From: CAJINA01 sp964636125
GTDB taxonomy: Bacteria; Desulfobacterota; Desulfobacteria; Desulfobacterales; CAJINA01
DNA: 64,000 nt
Reading direction: 5' to 3'
NCBI GenBank assembly: GCA_964636125.1
Contig: CAZWPX010000025.1
Coordinates: 1-64,000 of the forward strand
In this document: positions 9,620-17,969 of the stretch, in pieces
Layout of the letters: every line of letters begins with the position of its first letter
Position numbering within the stretch: position 1 is the first letter of the stretch
Program-made: the position numbers and the translations under genes
The notes under the pieces: generated by a model
The model's database searches: none
The model's input: only the letters and a program-made list of their open reading frames with translations
What the model was told of the DNA's origin: nothing

Positions 9620-10375
9620 TTATGGCTCATAAGGGTCCGGGGTTCCAAGCTGAATAGGTGGTTCCTCAACGAGCGTATTCTGAAACTCGACGATCTTCTT
9701 GAACATCACCGGAGCCATTCAAGTTGCTTCCGACGCCATATTATATTCTTCCTTCGGATCAGTAATTAAATTATAGATTCTCGGAACGTTGAGGGGATGG
9801 GGCTCACTGTCCATGTTTTCCAGTTCGACGAGGTGCATCTTCCAATTGCGCCATTTATATCCGTAAACATCATCGTTGTTGTATACGATAAAACCTTCCC
9901 GGTTCGACTTCCCTTGCTTCCCGAGGAAAAATTCTATCTGGCCTACGCCATCGATGATGCGGTCTTCGGGTGCTTTAAACCCTGCTACATTCGCAAGGGT
10001 CGGCAAGAGGTCAACGACGTGGATGATCTCGTTGCTCTCTCTGCCTGCGGTAACTTTTCCCGGCCACCTTATCAAGAAAGGTGCGCGTAGTGACCCTTCC
10101 CAAGCGGTAAAATAATTACCTCGCCAAGGACCGGCAGTACCATGCCACGGATAGAAATATTCCGGTCCATTGTCACTACACCAGATAACTATCGTATTTC
10201 ACGGATTTTCAACTTATCTATGGCATCGAGAATCTGGCCAGCTCGATAATCAATCTCCGAGAGAACATCAGCATAGTGTCCATTCCCGGTTTTTCCGTCA
10301 AAATCAGGATGTGGTAATGTGGGCATGTGTGGTTGAGTGTAAGGGATAAAAGCAAAGAAGGGGTTTTTATTTTAA
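9620..10375 (-). pseudogene. Sulfatase (S1-type arylsulfatase) remnant
   Basis: C-terminal two thirds of a formylglycine-dependent sulfatase. Recognisable pieces are FFAFIPYTQPHMP, IVIWCSDNGPE (metal-binding Asp-Asn), HGTAGPWRG, LIRWPGK, HVVDLLPTLANVAG and, at the end, a GTPDPYEP tail. The N-terminal CxPSR site is absent (5' truncation near 10375). One base is missing from an A run near 10197, which switches frame. A TGA at 9716-9718 replaces an expected Trp codon after ASEAT; the conserved tail continues in frame to TAA at 9620. The gene is not functional as read. Confidence 0.75.
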
Positions 10376-10391
10376 GATTATAATTATCAAT

Positions 10392-11276
10392 CTATTCTTT
10401 TTTACGTTTTTTGTACCAATCCTGATCCCCATACATTCTATCGAGGCATTCAGGGCATAGCCCATGACTGAATTTAGCATCCGAATGCTTACGCAAGTAA
10501 GACTCTATTTGATTCCAATAACCTTTATCGTCACGAATTTTTTTACATGAGGCGCAAATGGGGAGTAAACCGCTAAGGTGCTTGACTTCAGATATAGCGA
10601 TCTCAAGCTTTTCGTTAGCAACCTTAAGGGAATTACTTTGCTCTTTCAATCTCGCATAGGATTCTTGAGCCTTTCGATGTTCTGCTTGATAACCACTCAT
10701 GATATAATTGATGATCGAAGCAGCTATAAAAACCGAGATACAAAAGGTAATGTAGTTATCAAGGAATTTATTCCTGCGGTTGGAGTATTCTAAAACCAGT
10801 TCAGGAAAATGATACTCAATTACCAAGAGCAAGGCTATGAGTATCAGGATCAAAAAGGAAGTTAATATCCTCTGCTTTCTTTGTGCAATTGTCGCAATGA
10901 TTACCACTGCCATAAGCGCTATGATTGTTGAAGCGCCCGAAAGACCGTTGTTAAATTTCCAGAATGAAGTGCAAAATAGGCAGCCGGAAATAAAAAGTGG
11001 CCAGAACAAAGATTTGACTTGGCTTTTATATCGGCTGCGGTAGTAGAAAAAACTGAAAAGAATACTAAACCCAAGGCTGAAAATGACCGTTTCAACAGGC
11101 ATTGCAATAACGATATTCCAAAAAAAGCCGAGAAACATCGAAACAGCGGTAAAAAAGCAAATGCCGATAACACAGCGTTGCTCAAGGCCTAATTTTTCAG
11201 GATCCCCAAAAATAGTATTCAATATGTTGGAGTATCCATTATGAGAAAATTCTGGCATAGTTAGCAAAGTGACCAA
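10392..11276 (-). CDS. Six-helix membrane sensor with Cys-x2-Cys C-terminal domain
   Basis: 294 residues: about six hydrophobic helices (residues 35-200), a coiled coil (about 205-240), then a conserved domain LSGLLPICASCKKIRDD..GYW..IESY...HS..FSHGLCPECL. The four cysteines (C-x2-C and C-x2-C) are spaced as for a small metal-binding fold. The same ending is found in the next gene (11561-14185), where it follows PAS and GAF sensor domains. No kinase, cyclase or DNA-binding domain is present, so this Cys domain is the likely output or partner-binding part. A signalling role is inferred; the ligand and partner are unknown. Confidence 0.75.
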   Translation of the reverse strand: MVTLLTMPEFSHNGYSNILNTIFGDPEKLGLEQRCVIGICFFTAVSMFLGFFWNIVIAMPVETVIFSLGFSILFSFFYYRSRYKSQVKSLFWPLFISGCLFCTSFWKFNNGLSGASTIIALMAVVIIATIAQRKQRILTSFLILILIALLLVIEYHFPELVLEYSNRRNKFLDNYITFCISVFIAASIINYIMSGYQAEHRKAQESYARLKEQSNSLKVANEKLEIAISEVKHLSGLLPICASCKKIRDDKGYWNQIESYLRKHSDAKFSHGLCPECLDRMYGDQDWYKKRKKE

Positions 11277-11313
11277 TTACCACATATTTTATGTTTAGGA
11301 AACGGAGTTTGGG

Positions 11314-11454
11314 GTTGGTTATCTTGCCAAGTTTCAAATATATCATATGGCACAAAAACGTTATGGTTTAAAAAAGTTATCTTCAATTGGAGCCGGATTC
11401 CTTTTCGAGTATATCACAAAAATCTGATATGTTTTTTTCATAGCAATTACCAGT
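11314..11454 (+). repeat. Dispersed repeat copy E4 with inverted ends
   Basis: Partner of E3. Ends TGGTTATCTTGCCA (11316-11329) and TAGCAATTACCA (11441-11452) are complementary, and differ from the E3 ends in a compensated way. The interior matches E3 closely (CAAATATATCA, CAATTGGAGCC, TTTTCGAGTATATCACAAAAAT). It fills the gap 11277-11560, which has no gene. Confidence 0.65.
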
Positions 11455-11560
11455 TTTGACCGCAAATTGCTAACCACAACATGTGGGGTTTACTTTAGCT
11501 TACTCCTGGTGTTGTGAGCTTTCAGTAACTGGACAGAACTCAGGAATAGGATAATTACAC

Positions 11561-14185
11561 TTACAACGGGTAGTCACCGTAAATATTAATATCCGGATAA
11601 AGCTTTTTTACACATTCAGGACAAATGCCATGACTGAATTCCGCCTCGGTATGATCCCGGATGTAAGATTCAATCTGGTTCCAGTATCCCTTATCATCAC
11701 GAATTTCTTTACAGGATGAACAAATGGGTAACATTCCGCTCAATGCTTTAATTTGTGCAACCGCTTCCTGAAGTTTGTCTCTCTCCTGGATCAATGCCAC
11801 TTCCTTTAGTGACGTCTGGATTACCTGTGAAGTGGTATTTGCAAGGCCTTCAAGCAGAGTGTTAGTATCAGAAGAAATGGTTTGTTTGCTGAAAAGAGCC
11901 AAAACACCTATAGGTCTTCCGATCTCCGAAAGAAGCCGGTAACCTGCAAAAGATTTTAATCCGAGTTTGCGTGCCCACGCATTGTCATGAACCCGTTTAT
12001 CGTTAACTACGTCATTGGTGACAAATTTGGAGTCATCTCCAGAGGCAATACGCCCGATCTTATAGCAACCGTATGGTACTCGTCTGTGCCCCTTGTTAAT
12101 ATGAGTATAGCGGCCTGAACTTGACAGAAGGTGAAGACACATGTCACGCTTTTTACAAACATGAGGACCTTCCACTACATGGGCATGAATACAGCCTGAG
12201 TCACACAGATCGCCAGCCTTCGTTATCCAGATCCGCGCAAAATCAGCATCAAAGATTTCTACCACACCTTCCGTTATGCTTTTTAGCTTAGCCGTTAAAT
12301 TCGCGGAGATAAGGAGATCTTCATTCAACCGATTCAATTTTTGAGTGCGTTTTTCCGTCTGCTTGCGCTCGGTGATGTCTCGATCCATACCTCGGTAACC
12401 TATCAGATTTCCATCCGCATTAAAAATTGGCACACCGCTCGTCTCCAACACTACGTGGCGGCCATCCTTGTGAAGGATAATGTTCTCCAAGCCTTCAAAG
12501 GATCCACGAGAGTCAACTATACCCCTGAACAATCCGCCGACTCGTTTTGCTTTATCCTGAGGCATAAAATCGAACGGCGTCTTGCCAAGTATTTCCTCCG
12601 GTTCGTATCCTAACAGATCTTTGATTTTAGGACTGCTGTATGTGTAGATACCACTCTTATCAACTTCCCATATCCAGTCACTGGTTGTCTCGACAAGGGA
12701 ACGATATTTTTCCTCGCTCTCGAGCAGTGCCTTCTCCGCTTTCTTTCGATCAGTGATATCACGAGAGGAACCATACATTCCGATTATTAAACCCGTTTGA
12801 TTCCTTATCGCCCTTACACTATTTTCCATCCAAACTATGGAGCCGTTTTTGTGGTAGTATTCCACATCGATGGTGATGGAGCGGTATAGATCAGCATCCG
12901 GCATCTCATAGTATTGGAGCTCTTCCAAAAACATCGCCATAATCTGCTCCAGAGATTCCGGGGTGACCACTTCCTCAAATTTTTGCCGCTTCCGTTCTTC
13001 GGGTGTAAACCCAAGCACTTTCTCAATGGAGGGGCTCACGTAGGTTGCATTAAAATCCATATCAAGCGTCCAGACGATGTCGGCCATATTCTCGGCCAGG
13101 AACTTGAATTTTTCTTCACTTTCCAGTATAGCCTCAATGGCGCGTTTGCGTGCTGTGATATCCCGTAGGGCCATGATTCGCCCTATCGTGTTTCCATTTT
13201 GTCCAAGTAGTTTCGAGACACGAACATCATAAATATTTTTCTGGCCGTCAACGCGAATTGGCACTTCGCTATGCTTCATATTTTCAATGATTCTTTGCAG
13301 CACCGGGAATTTTTTAAAAACCTGTTGTGTTTGTTTAACAATATCTTCCGAGACTTCTGTTTTGATTATCGCTTCGGCTGCGGTATTGAAATTCACGATA
13401 CGGTTTCTTTCATCAAAGACAAGAATGGCGTCATCCATTCCTTTAAATACTTCAGTTTTGGCAACAGGGAGTATGTCCAACAGATTATACCGGAAAAAAC
13501 CCCAGGCCATTGAACCTGCGACTAATGAAAAGGCTATCGGGCTGATATCCATATTCTGGACAGGACTGTGACCTGAAATGTAGATACCGTTTGCGATCCA
13601 GACAGATGCTACAGCAGCCAATATTAATAGAGCCTGAGAACGTCCAAATCCAGTAGCAGTGTACGAAATTTTTAAAAGTATAACGCTAATCATCACTACA
13701 AGAGAATAGTGATAGGCAATAATGCTCCACCACAGCAGTCCATGATGTAATCCGAGCATTTCAATGGCCCCGGCATCAATGGTGTAATAGCCAGTAAAAA
13801 CAAGCTGGTGAAGCGGGTTTGTCCAGACAAGAATGATAATTAACGGGATGATGGCAATGAGAACCCAGCGCAGGAATCCAATCATCTTTGATCGGATTCC
13901 AAAGACTGTAAGCACAAAAAGGAGTGTCAGTGGCGGAATTGGTGCAATGCCAAAATACTGGCACTTGGTTAATAGTATTTTGCTCTCGTGGGTAAGGTCG
14001 AGATAAAGCAAGCCTTCGCTCAATGACCAAAATGATGCTGCTATGCAGGCGAAAAACAGATACCATGCGCCACGGGCTTTATGGCGCACTAAAGTATATT
14101 GTGAAACAACAAAAATGCACAGCGCTGCGAGTATAAAAGGGAAAATATATATATGCGAGAAGTCTTTTACCATTTCTAATATCAA
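11561..14185 (-). CDS. 7TM-PAS-PAS-PAS-GAF sensor with Cys-x2-Cys C-terminal domain
   Basis: 874 residues. Residues 1-235 form seven or so membrane helices of the histidine-kinase N-terminal 7TM type (FWSLSEGLLYL). Three PAS/PAC units follow (about 240-345, 350-475, 480-605), each ending DIT-x-RK. Then comes a GAF-like domain (about 620-800) with a cysteine-rich insert (CDSGCIHA, PHVCKKRDMC). The C-terminus is the LPICSSCKEIRDD..GYW..FSHGICPEC domain seen in the neighbouring gene. There is no HisKA, HATPase or GGDEF domain, so output must run through the Cys domain or another protein. The cysteine-rich GAF could sense redox or metal; that is inference. Its start is followed upstream by repeat block E7. 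Confidence 0.8.
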   Translation of the reverse strand: MILEMVKDFSHIYIFPFILAALCIFVVSQYTLVRHKARGAWYLFFACIAASFWSLSEGLLYLDLTHESKILLTKCQYFGIAPIPPLTLLFVLTVFGIRSKMIGFLRWVLIAIIPLIIILVWTNPLHQLVFTGYYTIDAGAIEMLGLHHGLLWWSIIAYHYSLVVMISVILLKISYTATGFGRSQALLILAAVASVWIANGIYISGHSPVQNMDISPIAFSLVAGSMAWGFFRYNLLDILPVAKTEVFKGMDDAILVFDERNRIVNFNTAAEAIIKTEVSEDIVKQTQQVFKKFPVLQRIIENMKHSEVPIRVDGQKNIYDVRVSKLLGQNGNTIGRIMALRDITARKRAIEAILESEEKFKFLAENMADIVWTLDMDFNATYVSPSIEKVLGFTPEERKRQKFEEVVTPESLEQIMAMFLEELQYYEMPDADLYRSITIDVEYYHKNGSIVWMENSVRAIRNQTGLIIGMYGSSRDITDRKKAEKALLESEEKYRSLVETTSDWIWEVDKSGIYTYSSPKIKDLLGYEPEEILGKTPFDFMPQDKAKRVGGLFRGIVDSRGSFEGLENIILHKDGRHVVLETSGVPIFNADGNLIGYRGMDRDITERKQTEKRTQKLNRLNEDLLISANLTAKLKSITEGVVEIFDADFARIWITKAGDLCDSGCIHAHVVEGPHVCKKRDMCLHLLSSSGRYTHINKGHRRVPYGCYKIGRIASGDDSKFVTNDVVNDKRVHDNAWARKLGLKSFAGYRLLSEIGRPIGVLALFSKQTISSDTNTLLEGLANTTSQVIQTSLKEVALIQERDKLQEAVAQIKALSGMLPICSSCKEIRDDKGYWNQIESYIRDHTEAEFSHGICPECVKKLYPDINIYGDYPL

Positions 14186-14320
14186 TCCCTAATGGATAAA
14201 CTCTGAGTTCATCGACAGGGCATAGGTTTCAATATCTTCGTCCCCAAGGAAAAGGGAGTTGTTTGAGATACTATATTTTGATATTGCACTAAACAGATAG
14301 AATTTTGATGCGCCTTGACA

Positions 14321-14408
14321 AAGAATAGCAGGTTTATAAAAAAACACAAGATATGGGGTATTTTAGATCAGGATAATAATTGGGAATGCCAAAAAGACAA
14401 AATATCAT
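14321..14408 (+). repeat. Repeat block E7 upstream of a sensor gene
   Basis: AAGAATAGCAGG, then AAACACAAGATAT(T)GGGGTA, and after a spacer GGGAA..AAAA..ACAA and a TATCA box. The same order recurs at 21857-21943 (E8). Both copies lie 135-180 bp upstream of minus-strand multi-PAS sensor genes, so they are either shared regulatory DNA or part of a duplicated segment. Confidence 0.5.
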
Positions 14409-14448
14409 TTTATTACTGTACCTTTTAACACAGTGGAAATTTTCACTT

Positions 14449-15444
14449 TCAGATAGGTGATGGTGCCATCTTCCCCATTTCCGATTGTAGGTAGGTCATG
14501 AGGTTGATTTCACTATTGGTAATCTTGAGCTTGCGCCGGATATGTTCACGATGCCGGTTAATGGTGCCCACTGAGACTCTGCGAATCTCGGCAATCTCCT
14601 TGGTTTGTAAGCCGCTGCGTATCAAATTGCAGATCGCAATCTCTGTGGTGGTCAGGTGCAGAAAACTTTTTGACAACTGGCTGACGAAGGGGGATGTGAT
14701 GCTTTCCAGGCTTGTTTTCAACAATGCGGCGTATTGTTTCTGTTGCGGGGACAAACTGAGCTCCACCTCATGTAGAATCGGCATGATAATCTTGTCGATA
14801 TTCGCCTGGACATCCTTGTAGATTTCTTTCTTTTCTTCCTCGATTCTCGCGAGGACGGCACGAAGCGCGAGGTTTGCTTCCTGCAGGGCCTTGCGTTCAA
14901 GGTTTAGCTTTCGGTTTGTATCATGCACCTCCATTTCCACGGCAATACGCATGGCCGCGGAGCCGATGCGTTCTGCCAGGGCATCCAGCAACGCCCGTTC
15001 CTCCCTGAGAAAGGGGCCTTCATCTTCCGGTGGCCGTTTTTCAAGATACATGATCGTGACCTCGCCTACCGGTTGGTTATACATAAAAATCCGCGATGAC
15101 TGCCGCCACTTTGTAATCCTGAACCCTTTGCTTTTATATGTCTTTTCCTTGAAGACAATGCGGGCACAGGTGATCTCCGGGTATTGCCAAGAATGGGGTA
15201 GAAAATTCACTAGATCCTGCAGTAAATCATCAATCGAGTCAGAATGGCGTTCAGCCAACTGCGATATACCATACAGGCAGTTCAATTCCTTTATGCGTTC
15301 ACGCAGGGCCGGGATCGCTTTGGACGGATCGCTTTCGTTGTTCAGGGGAATGCGCCAGAGCTGAAACAGATCTTCGGGAAGTCCGGGCAGGTCCTGGTCG
15401 GATTGCGTCTCTGGAGAGCTGAGCGGGGCTGTAGGCATAGGCAT
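14449..15444 (-). CDS. GAF-like/coiled-coil LuxR-type transcription regulator
   Basis: 331 residues. A GAF-like sensory segment (about residues 45-190; ERIKELNCLYGISQL at its start) is followed by a long coiled coil (about 190-230) and a C-terminal LuxR helix-turn-helix (about 265-325; LTTTEIAICNLIRSGLQTKE, IAEIRRVSVGTINRHREHIR). It is a cytoplasmic DNA-binding regulator. It is divergent from the NuoE-like gene, with 185 bp between the starts, so control of that operon is the obvious hypothesis. The same coiled-coil-plus-LuxR ending occurs in the PAS regulator at 49752-51044. Confidence 0.8.
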   Translation of the reverse strand: MPMPTAPLSSPETQSDQDLPGLPEDLFQLWRIPLNNESDPSKAIPALRERIKELNCLYGISQLAERHSDSIDDLLQDLVNFLPHSWQYPEITCARIVFKEKTYKSKGFRITKWRQSSRIFMYNQPVGEVTIMYLEKRPPEDEGPFLREERALLDALAERIGSAAMRIAVEMEVHDTNRKLNLERKALQEANLALRAVLARIEEEKKEIYKDVQANIDKIIMPILHEVELSLSPQQKQYAALLKTSLESITSPFVSQLSKSFLHLTTTEIAICNLIRSGLQTKEIAEIRRVSVGTINRHREHIRRKLKITNSEINLMTYLQSEMGKMAPSPI

Positions 15445-15584
15445 TTTCCTTCATCGGTTGCACATTGTGCATGTGTATTAAGTGGGTATTAAAGTGGTAA
15501 GTCGGTGCATATACAATATGGGCATTAACAGTGCAATTTAATTGTATTTCTATGTAGCGCGAGGTCTACTATATATAGTTTCAA

Positions 15585-15612
15585 ATATTATTCAATAAAT
15601 ATTATTCAATAA
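15585..15612 (+). repeat. Tandem 14-bp repeat before nuoE-like gene
   Basis: Two adjacent copies of ATATTATTCAATAA, ending 5 bases before the Shine-Dalgarno AAGGAGGG (15618-15625). It lies in the divergent promoter region shared with the LuxR regulator, so it may be an operator or part of an AT-rich promoter. Confidence 0.55.
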
Positions 15613-15629
15613 TAAAAAAGGAGGGATTC

Positions 15630-16112
15630 ATGTCACAGCCGACAATGGCCTCAATTCTAGAACGGTTCCAGAGCCAGCCCCACCAACTCGTAGAAGCGCT
15701 GCAGGATGTTCAGGAAGCATTCGGCTACATTTCAGAGGATTCCATGCGGGCCATATCCAGTGAACTGGGGGTGCCGCTTTTAGACGTGTATCGGGTTGCC
15801 TCTTTCTACAAGGCATTTGCTCTGGAACCCCGGGGCAAGAATGTGCTGACCGTCTGTACGGGTACGGCCTGCCATGTCCGGGGAGCCGGCCTGGTTTTGA
15901 ATCAGGCCACCGGTCAACTGGGGGTCGAACCGGGTGAAATGTCCGAAGACGGCCTTTTCACCATTGAGCATGTGAATTGCCTCGGGGCCTGCGCCCTGGC
16001 TCCGGTTGTGAACGAAAACGGAAATTGCCACCACCACATGAGTCCAGGGAAATTACGCAAGCTCATCAAAAATCTTTCTGATTCTGAAACGAAGGAGACC
16101 TCCCATGCCTAA
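15630..16112 (+). CDS. nuoE: NuoE-like [2Fe-2S] thioredoxin-fold subunit
   Basis: 160 residues, the length of NuoE/HndA/HydC-type subunits. An N-terminal helical region is followed by a thioredoxin-like fold with the [2Fe-2S] ligands in CTGTAC (about residues 76-81) and CLGAC (about 115-119). It passes electrons to or from the flavin subunit encoded next, with which it overlaps by 8 bp. The strong ribosome site AAGGAGGG lies 5 bases before the start. The set E-F-G here resembles the diaphorase module of NADP-reducing hydrogenases and NAD-dependent formate dehydrogenases, but no hydrogenase or dehydrogenase gene follows. Confidence 0.88.
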   Translation: MSQPTMASILERFQSQPHQLVEALQDVQEAFGYISEDSMRAISSELGVPLLDVYRVASFYKAFALEPRGKNVLTVCTGTACHVRGAGLVLNQATGQLGVEPGEMSEDGLFTIEHVNCLGACALAPVVNENGNCHHHMSPGKLRKLIKNLSDSETKETSHA

Positions 16113-17958
16113 GATACAAACTCTTAAAGACCTGGAAGTGCTGCGGGCCGGGCTTGTCGAAGATAGGGAAAAGTATCAGACGACCCTGGTAATGTGCGGG
16201 GGAACCGGTTGCCGAGCCTCGCAGTGCCAGGATGTGGTTGAAGCCATTGAAAATGAAATAAAAGACCAGGGGTTGGAAAAAGACGTCCGCCTGCGGATTA
16301 CCGGCTGCCATGGGTTTTGCGAACAGGGCCCCCTGATGGTTGTTGAACCGGGCAATATTTTCTATTGTCATGTTGCCCCGGACGATGCCGGTGAGATCAT
16401 CACCCAGACTGTTCAGGGTGGTGAGGTTGTCGAGCAGCTGCTGTTTACCGATCCGGTTTCCGGAGAAAAGATCCGGACGGAAGCGGAAATACCGTTTTAC
16501 CGCAATCAAAACCGCGAGTTGCTCTCCCAGAACCGTCTGATAGACCCCTGTAACATCGAAGACTACATCGCCAGTGGCGGCTATGCGGCGTTGGCTAAAA
16601 CCCTGTCTGAGGTGTCGCCGGACACCGTGATACGGGAGATATCTGATTCCGGATTGAGGGGGCGCGGCGGAGGCGGGTTTCCCACCGGACGTAAATGGAC
16701 GGAATGTCAAAAGGCCCCAGGTGATGAAAAGTATGTGATTTGCAATGCGGACGAAGGCGATCCGGGTGCCTACATGGACCGGTGTGTGCTGGAGGGCAAT
16801 CCGCATCTGGTTCTCGAAGGGATGATGATCGGCGCCTGGGCGATTGGTGCTTCCATGGGTTACGTTTATGTCCGCAACGAATACCCCCTAGCAGTTAAAA
16901 ATGTTCAAAAAGCAGTGGCGCAGGCCCGCGAGCGCGGGCTTTTGGGAGAGAATGTCCTGGGTACTGCATTTAGTTTTGACATTGAAATAGCACGGGGCGG
17001 CGGCGCTTTTGTTTGCGGTGAGTCAACCGCGCTGATGGCCTCGCTGGAAGGGAAGGTCGGGGAACCCCGGCCCAAGGACGTGCATACCGTCATTGAAGGT
17101 TTTTGGGAAAAACCGACCATCCTGAATAATGTCGAAACCTGGGCCAATGTTCCGGCTATTCTGCAAAACGGCGCCGCTGAATTTGCATCCAGGGGGTCCG
17201 AGCACAGCAAAGGCACCAAAATTCTGGCCCTTACCGGTCACATTAAAAACACAGGGCTGGTGGAAGTGGAGATGGGGACGACGGTTCAGGATGTCGTTTT
17301 TAAGATCGGCGGCGGGGCGGCGAACGGAAAACCTGTCAAAGCGGTGCAGACCGGCGGGCCTTCCGGCGGTTGTCTCCCGGTAGACAAGTTTGATCTGCCG
17401 ATAGATTTTGATGCCCTGGCTGCGGCGGGGTCCATGATTGGATCCGGCGGAATGGTGGTGATGGATGAGGGCACCTGCATGGTGGATGTGGCCAAGTATT
17501 TCCTGACCTTTCTCCAGGATGAGTCCTGCGGCAAGTGTGTCCCCTGCCGGGTCGGGGTCGACCGGATGCTGGAAATCGTTACCGATATCACGGAAGGCCG
17601 CGGGAAACCCGACCAGATCAGCTTGCTGAAAGAATTGGGCGAAACCATAAGTGACACATCCCTTTGCGGGTTGGGTAAAACTGCGGCCAATCCGGTACTG
17701 TCGACGTTGCGCTATTTCCTGAACGAATATGAGACCCACATTAACGAAAAGAAATGCAGTGCCGCGGTTTGCCAGTCCCTGATTGAGTATACTATTGACA
17801 GCGACAATTGTACCAGCTGCGGCCTGTGCCAGAAAACGTGCCCGCACGAGGCGATTACGGGAAAAAAGAAGGAGATTCCTGAAATCTTACTGGATCTTTG
17901 CCAGAAATGTGGGATCTGCAGAAGCGAATGTAAATTTGATGCAATTCACGTGAACTAA
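16105..17958 (+). CDS. nuoF: NuoF-like NAD(P)H-binding flavin/iron-sulfur subunit
   Basis: 617 residues. An N-terminal thioredoxin-like [2Fe-2S] domain (CGGTGC, CHGFC) is followed by the FMN/NADH-binding domain with GRGGGGFPTGRKW (about residue 183) and CNADEGDPGAYMDR. Next come an SLBB-type segment and the [4Fe-4S] motif ESCGKCVPCRVG (about 472). At the C-terminus is a 2x[4Fe-4S] ferredoxin domain (CTSCGLCQKTC, CQKCGICRSEC). This is the long form seen in HndC/HydB and bifurcating enzymes. It oxidises or reduces NAD(P)(H) and exchanges electrons with ferredoxin-type centres in the cytoplasm. The next gene starts 11 bp downstream. Confidence 0.9.
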   Translation: MPKIQTLKDLEVLRAGLVEDREKYQTTLVMCGGTGCRASQCQDVVEAIENEIKDQGLEKDVRLRITGCHGFCEQGPLMVVEPGNIFYCHVAPDDAGEIITQTVQGGEVVEQLLFTDPVSGEKIRTEAEIPFYRNQNRELLSQNRLIDPCNIEDYIASGGYAALAKTLSEVSPDTVIREISDSGLRGRGGGGFPTGRKWTECQKAPGDEKYVICNADEGDPGAYMDRCVLEGNPHLVLEGMMIGAWAIGASMGYVYVRNEYPLAVKNVQKAVAQARERGLLGENVLGTAFSFDIEIARGGGAFVCGESTALMASLEGKVGEPRPKDVHTVIEGFWEKPTILNNVETWANVPAILQNGAAEFASRGSEHSKGTKILALTGHIKNTGLVEVEMGTTVQDVVFKIGGGAANGKPVKAVQTGGPSGGCLPVDKFDLPIDFDALAAAGSMIGSGGMVVMDEGTCMVDVAKYFLTFLQDESCGKCVPCRVGVDRMLEIVTDITEGRGKPDQISLLKELGETISDTSLCGLGKTAANPVLSTLRYFLNEYETHINEKKCSAAVCQSLIEYTIDSDNCTSCGLCQKTCPHEAITGKKKEIPEILLDLCQKCGICRSECKFDAIHVN

Positions 17959-17969
17959 AGAGGTGGCCA

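Noticed and set aside
9716..10191. TGA read as Trp (recoded genetic code)
   Set aside because: Many intact genes here end in TGA and use TGG for Trp; the TGA in the sulfatase and repeats fits decay.
17023..17847. 274-codon minus-strand frame opposite the NuoF-like gene
   Set aside because: Antisense shadow without domain signature.
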